Shown piece by piece: positions 44,107 through 51,633 of a DNA stretch of 64,000 nt. How positions within the stretch are numbered: the stretch's first letter is position 1; each line of letters opens with the position of its first letter. A model generated the notes under the pieces. It did not search any database and had not been told where the DNA came from. It saw nothing but the letters and a program-made list of their open reading frames with translations. The stretch spans positions 930,001 through 994,000 of the forward strand of contig NZ_WAAQ01000001.1 of NCBI RefSeq assembly GCF_008868125.1, given 5' to 3'. Position numbers and translations under genes: made by a program. The stretch is from Microbacterium maritypicum (lineage in GTDB: Bacteria > Actinomycetota > Actinomycetes > Actinomycetales > Microbacteriaceae).

Positions 44107-45887
44107 CCACGACAGATATCCGCGTCGCCTTCGATCGGGCAGCGCAGAAGCGCCGATCGAGCCTGTTCCGGCGCTTCCTCCGCCACCCCGGCGGCTACAT
44201 CCCGCTCGCGATCTTCGTCCTCATCGTGCTCGTCGGCATCTTCGCGCCGCTGCTCGCGCCGATGGATCCGAACTTCGTCGACCTGTCCGCCGCCAAGGCC
44301 GCGCCGGGGCCGGAGCATCTGCTGGGTGGCGACTCCACCGGTCGGGACATCCTCAGCCGCCTCATCTACGGCACCCGCACCACGCTCTGGGGTGCGCTCA
44401 TCACGATCGTGACCGCACTCGTGATCGGCGTGCCGGCCGGCGTCGCCGCCGGCTACTTCGGGGGAGCGTTCGACAGGGCCGCCACCTGGATCAGCGATGC
44501 CCTCCAGTCGATCCCCGGCATGATCATCCTGCTCGTCGTCGCCGCCGGCTCGCGCAACAACTTCGAACTGCTGATGGCCACGGTGGGTGTCTTCATGGTG
44601 CCGGGCTACTTCCGCATCGCCCGCTCGCAGACGCTCGCCGTGCGCGGCGAGCCCTACATCGACGCGGCGCGCGTCTCCGGTCTGTCCGACGGGCGGATCA
44701 TCTTCCGCCATGTGATCACGGCCGTGTACCCGCCCGTCATCATCCAGACGGCCCTGACCGCCGGGATCGCGATGGGCATGCAGGCAGGGCTGCAGTTCCT
44801 CGGCATCGGCGACTCGAACGTCCCGAGCTGGGGCGCCATGATGCTCGAGGGCTTCCGACTCATGCTCACGTACCCGCTCATGCTGCTGTGGCCGTCGGCC
44901 GCGCTCGGACTCACGATCGCCGTGCTCGCGATCATGGGGTCGACCCTCGCAGAGCTCGTGCAGGTGCGGACGCCCCGGGTCGCCCGGCGAAAGCGCGATG
45001 AGGTCGCAGCGATGCCCGTCAGTGCTCCGACCGGCAGCGCTCACCACTCGGCGGAGGGGTCCGCGCTGCGGGTCGAGAACCTCCGCGTCGTGCACGCCAC
45101 GCCGACCGGGGAGACGGAGGTCGTGCACGGCGTGACCCTCGACGTCGCGCCGGGCGAGGTGGTCGGCATCGTCGGCGAATCGGGATCCGGCAAGTCGCAG
45201 ACCGTGTTCTCCGTGCTCGATCTCCTCCCCGCGACGGGGCGCGCCACCGCCGACGCCATCTGGGTGGGCGGGGTCGATGTCACATCGTCGACCCCGAAGC
45301 AGCGCCGGGCCCTGCTCGGGCGGACGATCGGCTACGTGCCGCAGGAGCCGATGAGCAACCTCGATCCGTCGTACACGATCGGTCATCAGCTCATCGAACC
45401 GCTGCGCCGCACGCAGGGGCTGAGCAGGTCGGCCGCGAAGGAGCGCGCACGCGCGATGCTCGTGCGCGTCGGCCTCACCGACCCGGACCGTGTGATGCGC
45501 AGCTACCCGCACCAGGTGTCCGGGGGGATGGCGCAGCGCGTGCTGATCGCCGGGGCCATCGCCGGCAAGCCCTCACTCCTCGTCGCCGACGAACCCACCA
45601 CGGCGCTCGATGTCACGGTGCAGGCCGAGGTGCTCGAGCTGCTGCGCGAGCTGCAGGCGGAGTACGGCATGGCACTTCTCATCGTCACGCACAACTTCGG
45701 CGTCGTGGCCGACATCTGCGACCGCGTGATCGTGATGCGCAGCGGCGACATCGTGGAGTCCGGTCCCGTCGACGCCCTGTTCGCCTCCCCGGCCGAGCCG
45801 TACACGAGGGAGCTCATCGCCGCCTCGCTCGACGACGCCGTCGGCCGAGACGAACTCGACCGCACCACGACGGGGGTCCCCGCATGA
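44103..45887 (+). CDS. Fused dipeptide ABC importer subunit: DppC permease plus DppD ATPase (second instance)
   Basis: Protein of 594 residues. Residues 1 to about 290 are a DppC permease: GGDSTGRDILSRLIYGTRTTLWGA, six membrane segments, and the loop GEPYIDAARVSGLSDGRIIFRHVI. A linker (RRKRDEVAAMPVSAPTG) joins it to a DppD ATPase with GESGSGKSQT, YVPQEPMSNLDP, VSGGMAQRVLIAG and LLVADEPTTALD. The ATPase lacks the cysteine-rich C-terminal extension seen in the first fusion, ending soon after FASPAEPYTRELI. The two fusions differ enough in linker and tail that they are either old paralogs or separate fusion events. ATGA overlaps at both ends. Confidence 0.92.
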   Translation: MTTTDIRVAFDRAAQKRRSSLFRRFLRHPGGYIPLAIFVLIVLVGIFAPLLAPMDPNFVDLSAAKAAPGPEHLLGGDSTGRDILSRLIYGTRTTLWGALITIVTALVIGVPAGVAAGYFGGAFDRAATWISDALQSIPGMIILLVVAAGSRNNFELLMATVGVFMVPGYFRIARSQTLAVRGEPYIDAARVSGLSDGRIIFRHVITAVYPPVIIQTALTAGIAMGMQAGLQFLGIGDSNVPSWGAMMLEGFRLMLTYPLMLLWPSAALGLTIAVLAIMGSTLAELVQVRTPRVARRKRDEVAAMPVSAPTGSAHHSAEGSALRVENLRVVHATPTGETEVVHGVTLDVAPGEVVGIVGESGSGKSQTVFSVLDLLPATGRATADAIWVGGVDVTSSTPKQRRALLGRTIGYVPQEPMSNLDPSYTIGHQLIEPLRRTQGLSRSAAKERARAMLVRVGLTDPDRVMRSYPHQVSGGMAQRVLIAGAIAGKPSLLVADEPTTALDVTVQAEVLELLRELQAEYGMALLIVTHNFGVVADICDRVIVMRSGDIVESGPVDALFASPAEPYTRELIAASLDDAVGRDELDRTTTGVPA

Positions 45888-46717
45888 GCCCCCTCCTCGA
45901 AGTGAACGACCTCGTCGTGGAGTACGGCCGCGGACGGCGGGCGTTCCGCGCCCTGCGCGGCGTCTCTCTCGACATCGCGCCGGGGGAGTGTCTCGGCCTG
46001 GTCGGGGAGTCGGGATCGGGCAAGTCCACGCTCGGCAAGGCCATCCTCGGGCTGGCTCCGGTCACCGCCGGCAGCATCCGCTTCGACGGGCAGGAGATCA
46101 GCCGTCTGAGCCATCGCGCGCGCCGAGCGCTCGCCGACGACGTGCAGGTCGTGTTTCAGGACCCCTACGGCTCGCTGAATCCGGCGATGACGATCGGAGA
46201 CATCCTCGCCGAGCCCCTTCTCACGACGGGGATCGGCGCCAGGGCCGCCGAGACGAAGGTGCGGGAGATGCTCGATCGCGTGCGCCTCCCGTCGGCCGCC
46301 ATGGATCGCTATCCGAGCGAGTTCTCCGGTGGGCAGAGGCAGCGAGTGGCCATCGCCCGTGCGCTGGTGCGCGGCCCGCGCCTGGTCGTGTGCGACGAGC
46401 CCGTGAGCGCGCTCGACCTCACGACCCAGGCGACGATCCTCGATCTGTTCATCGAGCTGCAGCGCGACACCGGCGTGGCCTACCTGTTCGTCTCGCACGA
46501 CCTCGGCGTCGTGCGCAGAGTCTGCCACCGGGTGGCCGTGATGTATCGCGGCGAACTCGTCGAGGTCGGTGCCGGGGAGCAGGTCACCCGCGCTCCGCAG
46601 CATCCGTACTCCGAGCGGCTCCGTCTGGCATCGCCCGTCGCCGATCCGGCTGCGCAACGCGAGCGCCGTGCCCAGTGGCTCGCTCTGCGGGAGGTGCGCG
46701 ATGCGGCGGTACGGTAG
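45884..46717 (+). CDS. Dipeptide/oligopeptide ABC importer, ATP-binding protein (DppF/OppF type)
   Basis: Protein of 277 residues: Walker A GESGSGKSTLG, Q-loop VFQDPYGSLNP, signature FSGGQRQRVAIARAL, Walker B LVVCDEPVSALD, H-loop VSHDLGVVR. It ends after ASPVADPAAQRERR without the usual cysteine motif, as does its ATPase partner, suggesting this importer class has lost the iron-sulphur element. It overlaps the fused gene by four bases and is the last importer gene; a TetR gene follows after 47 bp. Confidence 0.93.
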   Translation: MSPLLEVNDLVVEYGRGRRAFRALRGVSLDIAPGECLGLVGESGSGKSTLGKAILGLAPVTAGSIRFDGQEISRLSHRARRALADDVQVVFQDPYGSLNPAMTIGDILAEPLLTTGIGARAAETKVREMLDRVRLPSAAMDRYPSEFSGGQRQRVAIARALVRGPRLVVCDEPVSALDLTTQATILDLFIELQRDTGVAYLFVSHDLGVVRRVCHRVAVMYRGELVEVGAGEQVTRAPQHPYSERLRLASPVADPAAQRERRAQWLALREVRDAAVR

Positions 46718-46764
46718 CTCCAGGCCGGAACACTCCACGCAGCAGAATCGGCCGGAAGGACGTC

Positions 46765-47352
46765 ATGCCGAAGATCATCGACCACGACCAGCGTCGACGG
46801 GACATCGTCGACGTGGCCAAGAGCATCATCCTGAAGGGCGGGTTCGAGGCGGCGACGATGCGCAGCATCGCAGCCGAGGCCGGATTCGCGAACGGAGCGC
46901 TGAAGCACTACTTCCCCGGGAAGGAGAGCATCGTCGCCGCCACGTTCGAGACGGTGCTGCTCGAGCACGACACCTGGCTCCAGCAGTCGATCTCCGAGGG
47001 CGCGACGCCCGAGCGGATGCTGCAGCAGGTGCTCGAGGGCACGTTGCCCAGCAGCGTCGGCGAGATCGCGAGCGGGCGGGTGCTCCTCGCGCTGTGGGAG
47101 TACGCGATGTCGAACGATCAGCTCACGGAGCTGTACCGCACGCACCTCGGGCGGTGGCACGCGATGCTCGTCGAGCGGATGGAGGCGGCGCGCGATGCGG
47201 GCGCCATCCGCGATCAGGACTACGCGGCACTCGCGAACGAGTTCATCTCGGTCGCCGTGGGGGCGACCGTGATCAACCTCATGTATCCCGAGGGCGAGCG
47301 CATCGCCGACTATCAGGACTACATCCAGCAGTTCCTGGCGCGACTGCGCTGA
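46765..47352 (+). CDS. TetR-family regulator (BetI-like)
   Basis: Protein of 195 residues. The N-terminal HTH is complete (IIDHDQRRRDIVDVAKSIILKGGFEAATMRSIAAEAGFANGALKHYF, read in segments). The C-terminal domain resembles the BetI-like TetR_C_6 type (VLEGTLPSSVGEIASGRVLLALWEYA). GGAAGGA precedes the ATG. Following the importer and preceding a hydrolase and a methyltransferase-like gene, it is the probable local regulator. The TGTAGAC-containing sites at 41456, 48132 and 50690 are candidate targets, but they may only be promoter elements. Confidence 0.88.
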   Translation: MPKIIDHDQRRRDIVDVAKSIILKGGFEAATMRSIAAEAGFANGALKHYFPGKESIVAATFETVLLEHDTWLQQSISEGATPERMLQQVLEGTLPSSVGEIASGRVLLALWEYAMSNDQLTELYRTHLGRWHAMLVERMEAARDAGAIRDQDYAALANEFISVAVGATVINLMYPEGERIADYQDYIQQFLARLR

Positions 47353-47386
47353 TCGCGAGGCGCCGCATTCGAGAGAAAGGCGTCTC

Positions 47387-48085
47387 ATGACCGTGTCCCT
47401 GTCCGTCACCCACCGCCCCGGCCAGGGGCGTCCTGTCGCGTTCCTGCACGGCCTCGCCTCGCGGGGTTCCGTGGACTGGCCGGATCGGGAGTGGGAGGGT
47501 GTGCTCGGAGAGCGCCCGCGTATGGTGATCGATTTGCCGGCGCACGGCGACAGTGTCGCGCTCGGCTCCGCGACGACATCGGTCGTGCTCGACACCATCG
47601 CATCGTCCATCGGTGCGGAAGAGGTCGACCTGGTCGGCTACTCGCTCGGGGCACGGCTCGCGTGGGACCTGGCCCACCACCCCGGTGTCGCGGTCCGACG
47701 GCTGGTGCTCGGCGGACTCAGCGCGGGGGAGCCCTTCGCGTTCGTCGATCTTCCGGCGGCTCGAGCGGCTCTCGCGGGCGACCGCCCGCCCCGGGACCCG
47801 CTTACGGGCATGATCGTCCAGATGGTGTCGATGCCCGGAAATCGTCCTGCCGACCTGCTCTCGCTGATCGAGGGCCTGGCGGCGGAGCCCTTCGTCCCCG
47901 GCCACAGCGCGCCCGCCGTGCCCGTCCTGCTGCTCGGCGGGGCGGACGACGAGATGGCGGCGGGGATCGATGATCTCGCCGCGATGCTCCCCGATGCGCG
48001 AGCGCGGCGCGTGCCGGGCGATCATCTCTCGGCCTTGCACACGGCGGAGTTCCGCAGGGCTGTGCAGGAGTTCCTCGCGGCGTGA
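47387..48085 (+). CDS. Alpha/beta-fold hydrolase
   Basis: Protein of 232 residues. It has the cap-less alpha/beta hydrolase core: FLHGLASRGS (oxyanion loop), nucleophile GYSLGARLAW, a short cap region around residues 125-165, the acid strand PVLLLGGADDEMA and the histidine in VPGDHLSAL. The family is broad (esterases, C-C hydrolases, lipases); no specific substrate can be named. It follows the TetR gene by 34 bp and probably shares its transcript. Confidence 0.86.
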   Translation: MTVSLSVTHRPGQGRPVAFLHGLASRGSVDWPDREWEGVLGERPRMVIDLPAHGDSVALGSATTSVVLDTIASSIGAEEVDLVGYSLGARLAWDLAHHPGVAVRRLVLGGLSAGEPFAFVDLPAARAALAGDRPPRDPLTGMIVQMVSMPGNRPADLLSLIEGLAAEPFVPGHSAPAVPVLLLGGADDEMAAGIDDLAAMLPDARARRVPGDHLSALHTAEFRRAVQEFLAA

Positions 48086-48128
48086 GCCCCCTCTCGCGGC
48101 CGGCTCTTTCATGACCTTTATTTCCAAC

Positions 48129-48142
48129 ATTTGTAGACAAAT
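48129..48142. promoter_or_regulatory. Palindromic site and promoter before the methyltransferase-like gene
   Basis: ATTTGTAGACAAAT has perfect 6-bp arms around AG. TAGACA inside it (48134-48139) can be a -10; GAAAGG then lies about six bases before the ATG at 48157. The TGTAGAC core recurs at 41456 and 50690. It may be an operator for the nearby TetR protein. Confidence 0.5.
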
Positions 48143-48156
48143 TGAAAGGCTCGTTC

Positions 48157-49146
48157 ATGACTGACATTCCCACCGTCGATGCGGCGCGGATCCTCGACAT
48201 CGCCACCGGCTACATGGCCTCCAAGCAGCTCTTCCAGGCCAGCCGGATCGGGCTGTTCGCCGCGGTCGCCGACGGGGCCGACACAGCGGGCGAGATCGCC
48301 GAGCGCTGCGGGGTCAGCGAGCGCATCGCGGCGCTGCTGGCCGACGCCATGGCCGCGAAGGGTCTGCTGATCCGCGCCGCGGGGCGCTATGAGCTCGCCG
48401 ACGACGCCGCCGCGTACCTCGTCGGCGAGGAGGCAGCGATCGACCTCGCGCCGTTCCTCACCTTCCTCGACGAGATCAGCTACCCGCACTGGCTGCAGTT
48501 CGCGCACACGGTCGACACCACCGAGCCGGGCGATCTGCAGATGGACGACGCCCGCTGGGCGACCTTCATGGCGGGCGTCATGACGTACAACCGCCTGCAC
48601 GCGCAGGAGTTCGGTCGTCTCGTCGACCTCGAAGGCGCGACCAGGGCACTCGACTTCGGTGGGCTCTCCGCCGAGTTCGCGCTGTCGGTCATGGCGAAGA
48701 ACCCCGCGTTGCGGACGACCTTCCTCTACGCCCCCGGCTTCGAAGACGGCATCGTCGAGGCGGTGGCGGCCGCCGGGATGCACGATCGTGCCGCGGTCGA
48801 GGTCGGTGACACCGCGACCACCGCACCGGAAGGCGAGTACGACGTGGTGTTCGCCAACCACGTCATCCACCGCTTCTCCGCGCAGGAGAACGCGCAGATC
48901 TTCCGCAACCTGCGCGCGGCTGCCGTCGAGGGGGCGACCCTGACCGTGCTCGACTTCTTCCTGGACGAGGATGCGGAGCAGCGCGGCCTCGACGCGCTGC
49001 ACGCGGGGGAGTACCTGGTGATCGACGGCACCGTCGTGTACCCCGAGGCGGAGGTGCGCGGATGGCTCGCCGACGCCGGGTGGTCGGTGCGCGACAAGGT
49101 GGCCCTGCCCGGCAGCCCGCGGGTGCTCGTGGCGACCGCGGTGTGA
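48157..49146 (+). CDS. O-methyltransferase-like protein with degenerate SAM motif
   Basis: Protein of 329 residues in the layout of COMT-like enzymes: an N-terminal winged-helix dimerisation domain (about 1-90: GYMASKQLFQASRIGLFAAV, AGEIAERCGVSERIAALLADAM), a helical linker and a Rossmann domain (about 160-329). The glycine-rich SAM loop, normally VDVGGGxG, reads ALDFGGLSAEF, and the later strand YDVVFANHVIHRFS matches the usual catalytic-histidine area loosely. The fold call is good, but methyl transfer is uncertain. ATG 48157 is chosen over an upstream TTG at 48142 because GAAAGG precedes it. Two strong hairpins end the transcript. Confidence 0.8.
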   Translation: MTDIPTVDAARILDIATGYMASKQLFQASRIGLFAAVADGADTAGEIAERCGVSERIAALLADAMAAKGLLIRAAGRYELADDAAAYLVGEEAAIDLAPFLTFLDEISYPHWLQFAHTVDTTEPGDLQMDDARWATFMAGVMTYNRLHAQEFGRLVDLEGATRALDFGGLSAEFALSVMAKNPALRTTFLYAPGFEDGIVEAVAAAGMHDRAAVEVGDTATTAPEGEYDVVFANHVIHRFSAQENAQIFRNLRAAAVEGATLTVLDFFLDEDAEQRGLDALHAGEYLVIDGTVVYPEAEVRGWLADAGWSVRDKVALPGSPRVLVATAV

Positions 49147-49151
49147 GACTC

Positions 49152-49184
49152 GCCCCGGCATCGGACGTGATCCGGTGCCGGGGC
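49152..49184. terminator. Hairpin after the methyltransferase-like gene
   Basis: GCCCCGGCATCGGA (49152-49165) pairs with TCCGGTGCCGGGGC (49171-49184), one mismatch, loop CGTGA, six bases after the stop codon. First of two successive hairpins. Confidence 0.75.
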
Positions 49185-49210
49185 ACACGACTGGTCCGAG
49201 GGGGATCAGA

Positions 49211-49249
49211 GGCGGGCGGCATGTGAGAGCATGCCGCCCGCCGTTTTCG
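49211..49249. terminator. Strong intrinsic terminator, second hairpin
   Basis: GGCGGGCGGCATG (49211-49223) and its exact complement (49230-49242) form a 13-bp stem around TGAGAG, followed by GTTTTCG. It should stop plus-strand transcription, and may also serve the convergent amidohydrolase gene. Confidence 0.9.
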
Positions 49250-49275
49250 TGTGCCACCCCTCGGCGAGGTGCGGT

Positions 49276-49339
49276 GGGCCGGTCGGCCGCGGGCCAGTCG
49301 GCCGCGGGGCGGTCGGTCGCGGGTGGGCCGGTCAGTCGC
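49276..49339. repeat. Imperfect 15-bp tandem repeats straddling the amidohydrolase stop codon
   Basis: Three contiguous units (49276-49290 GGGCCGGTCGGCCGC, 49291-49305, 49306-49320) and a fourth with a 4-base insertion (49321-49339) share the GGTCGGCCGC core. The array lies just downstream of the amidohydrolase coding end on the minus strand and runs into its last codons. Confidence 0.8.
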
Positions 49340-50678
49340 GGGTGAAGACCGTGCGCCCATCGACGATCGTGCGGGCGACCCCGATCGTCGCGAAGTCGCG
49401 GCCGGGGGTCAGCGGGTCCCCATCGAGCACAGTGAGATCGGCGACCCTGCCGACCTCCAGCGACCCCTTCCACGCGGAGGCGCCGTCCTGTCGGGCGGCC
49501 TCGACGGTCATGGACCGCAGCAGCCGGTTCCTGCTCTGCGCGTCGTCGGCGATCCCTGCAGCGGTGAGGAGGGCGAGCGAGGCATCGAGCCCGAGTCGCC
49601 AATCCGGGCTGGCGATGGGGGAGTCGCTGGTGACCGTGGTCAGGGCGTCGGAGGTCAGCATCTCGGCGAGCGGCCAGGCGGTGGCGAGCCGGGCCTCTCC
49701 GAGCTGCACCGCTGCCCAGGAGTGCGTGTGCGCCGCGATCAGCGGCTGCACGGCGAACCCCGCACCGATCCGCCCCATCCGGGCGATCTGCGCGGTCGTT
49801 GCGAGGTCGCCGTGCACGACGTAGTGCGGCCCCGCCGGCGTGGGGTGATCGCCGTGCCGCCGCTCCAGCACGGAGAGGAACTCGGCGATCGAGCGGTCTC
49901 CCGTCGCATGCACGGCGATCTGCATGCCGCGAGCCGAGGCGAGTTCGAGCATGCGTCGGAAGGCGGTGCGGGCGTCGGGTTCGCCACGGGTGAGCAGGCC
50001 GCCCGTCGTGCCGTCGGCATAGGGCTCATCGACCCAGGCGGTCGCCAGGGGTGGGATGCCGTCGGCGAAGATCTTCACTCCGGGGACCGCGAGCCACCGG
50101 GCATCCGAGGCGGGGGGAGGGGTGCGGATGCCTCTCTCGAAGTCGGCGAGGGTGCTCTCCCCGTCGATCGTGCCGAACAGCCGCAGCAGGGTCACGCGGG
50201 AGGTCTGCGTGCGTTCACGGTGCAGCTCGAGATAGGTGTCGAGCATGTCGGAGCCGAAGCACCCCGTCTCGCCGTCATCCTCGCCGGGGCCGATCCCGGG
50301 TTCCGTGTAGCTGGTGATGCCCAGTTCGGCCAGCAGCGCCCACGCCCGCCGCAGCGCTGTGCGGCGCTCTCCCGCGCTCGACACGAGCCGCCCGGATGGC
50401 TGCTCCTCGGGGGGAGTGTCGGAGAAGAAGAGGTGGGGCCACCGTGCGCCCAACCATGCGGCGTGCAGGTGGGCGTCGTTGATGCCGGGGATCACCGTGC
50501 GTCCATCCAGCTCGATCACGGCGCGGGCATCGAGGGATTCCGCATCGTCGCCTCGGGCGATGATCACCCCGTCACGGACGGCGAGAGCTCCGACGATCGC
50601 ATCCGAGGGGTCGAGGGTGTGGATGCGGCCGCCGCGGATGATCAGATCGGCCTCGTCGCCGTGGAGTGACTGTGTCAT
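49332..50678 (-). CDS. YtcJ-type amidohydrolase (Amidohydro_3)
   Basis: Protein of 448 residues. The metal-binding amidohydrolase barrel is clear: GINDAHLHAAW with the first HxH, VPGVKIFADG where the carboxylated lysine or its substitute would lie, QIAVHATGDRSI, HYVVHGD, and the terminal GRVADLTVLDGDPLTP sandwich strand. YtcJ relatives include formamide/N-acyl hydrolases of unknown substrate; annotated members run about 500-550 residues, so this one is short, mainly in the insert after the first HxH. GGTGGA lies four bases before the ATG. The 3' end carries tandem repeats. It is divergent from nothing: the SMR genes follow upstream on the same strand after 72 bp. Confidence 0.88.
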   Translation of the reverse strand: MTQSLHGDEADLIIRGGRIHTLDPSDAIVGALAVRDGVIIARGDDAESLDARAVIELDGRTVIPGINDAHLHAAWLGARWPHLFFSDTPPEEQPSGRLVSSAGERRTALRRAWALLAELGITSYTEPGIGPGEDDGETGCFGSDMLDTYLELHRERTQTSRVTLLRLFGTIDGESTLADFERGIRTPPPASDARWLAVPGVKIFADGIPPLATAWVDEPYADGTTGGLLTRGEPDARTAFRRMLELASARGMQIAVHATGDRSIAEFLSVLERRHGDHPTPAGPHYVVHGDLATTAQIARMGRIGAGFAVQPLIAAHTHSWAAVQLGEARLATAWPLAEMLTSDALTTVTSDSPIASPDWRLGLDASLALLTAAGIADDAQSRNRLLRSMTVEAARQDGASAWKGSLEVGRVADLTVLDGDPLTPGRDFATIGVARTIVDGRTVFTRD

Positions 50679-50750
50679 TATTCCACCAGTGTAGACGAAA
50701 AATGACGACGAAGAGGAGCGGCTCGAGCAGACGCCGACGAGGGCTGGTGG

Positions 50751-51074
50751 TCAGTGTCCGCCGCCGAACTCGATCATCCCTACCCCGACGGCGATCAGCG
50801 CGACGCCGATGGCCATCATGGCCGAGAAGTGGTCCTTGAAGATCACCCGCCCCAGCACCGCGGTCAGCGCGACACCGGCCGCTGCCCAGATGCCGTAGGC
50901 GACGCCCACGGGCATCCCCAGCGCGAGGATCGTGCCCAGCAGAGTGAACGCGGCGAGATAGCCCACGACGATCACGGGGATCCAGCGGCGCCGGCGCAGG
51001 CCTTCGGAGGCGCGCAGGCTCAGCGTCGCGGTGACCTCGCTGGCGATCGCGAGGGCGAGGAGCAGCCAGGTCAT
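50751..51074 (-). CDS. Small multidrug resistance (SMR) transporter subunit
   Basis: Protein of 107 residues with four membrane helices. The essential glutamate is in the first helix (ALAIASEVTATLSLRASEG), followed by the conserved VGVAYGIWAAAG in helix 3 and GVALIAVGVGMIE in helix 4. Paired with the next gene upstream, which it overlaps by four bases; paired SMR proteins often work as antiparallel heterodimers (EbrAB, YkkCD types). Substrates would be quaternary ammonium or guanidinium-like cations. Confidence 0.92.
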   Translation of the reverse strand: MTWLLLALAIASEVTATLSLRASEGLRRRRWIPVIVVGYLAAFTLLGTILALGMPVGVAYGIWAAAGVALTAVLGRVIFKDHFSAMMAIGVALIAVGVGMIEFGGGH

Positions 51075-51439
51075 GGGGTGACCTCCTTCGCCTCACGCGT
51101 GTGCGAGCCGAGCTCGACGAGCAGCACGCCGATCACGATCACGCCGACGCCGATGATCTGCACCGGTCCCAGAAGCTCGCCGAACAGCACGGTGCCGAAA
51201 ACTGCGGTGAGCACGACTCCGATCGCCGACCAGATACCGTACGCCACGCCCACGGCCATGCCGCGATCGAGCACGACGGACAGCAGCCACAGCGAGCCGG
51301 AGTAGCCGATGACCACGACGATCAGCCAGAGCGGGTGGGTGAAGCCCTCGGCCGCGCGCAGCGAGAGGGTCGCGGTGACCTCGAGCGCGATCGCGAGCAG
51401 CAGGGGCGGCCACGCCGAGCGGCGAGGGTGATCTGTCAT
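51071..51439 (-). CDS. Small multidrug resistance (SMR) transporter subunit, partner
   Basis: Protein of 122 residues with four helices; the glutamate is in LLAIALEVTATLSLRAAEG, and helix 3 reads VGVAYGIWSAIG. A hydrophilic tail (GSHTREAKEVTP) is absent from its partner, giving the charge asymmetry common in heterodimeric SMR pairs. ATG 51439 is chosen for the AAAGG seven bases before it; an in-frame ATG at 51460 is possible. It is divergent from the GAPDH gene. Confidence 0.9.
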   Translation of the reverse strand: MTDHPRRSAWPPLLLAIALEVTATLSLRAAEGFTHPLWLIVVVIGYSGSLWLLSVVLDRGMAVGVAYGIWSAIGVVLTAVFGTVLFGELLGPVQIIGVGVIVIGVLLVELGSHTREAKEVTP

Positions 51440-51633
51440 CGGCGGCCTTTCATCGAGCATCCGACGAAGAGAACGCACGCGCGGCGCGCGGGATTCCCGC
51501 CGGCGACCGGGCACCGTCGACGTCCCGATTCGGCACGCGTTCCCGCGACTTGTACGCTGGATGCATCCCCCGATTCACCCGGCAACCCGCGCGCCGGCGA
51601 TCTCGGCGCGCGCTCACACATGCAAGGACGCAG

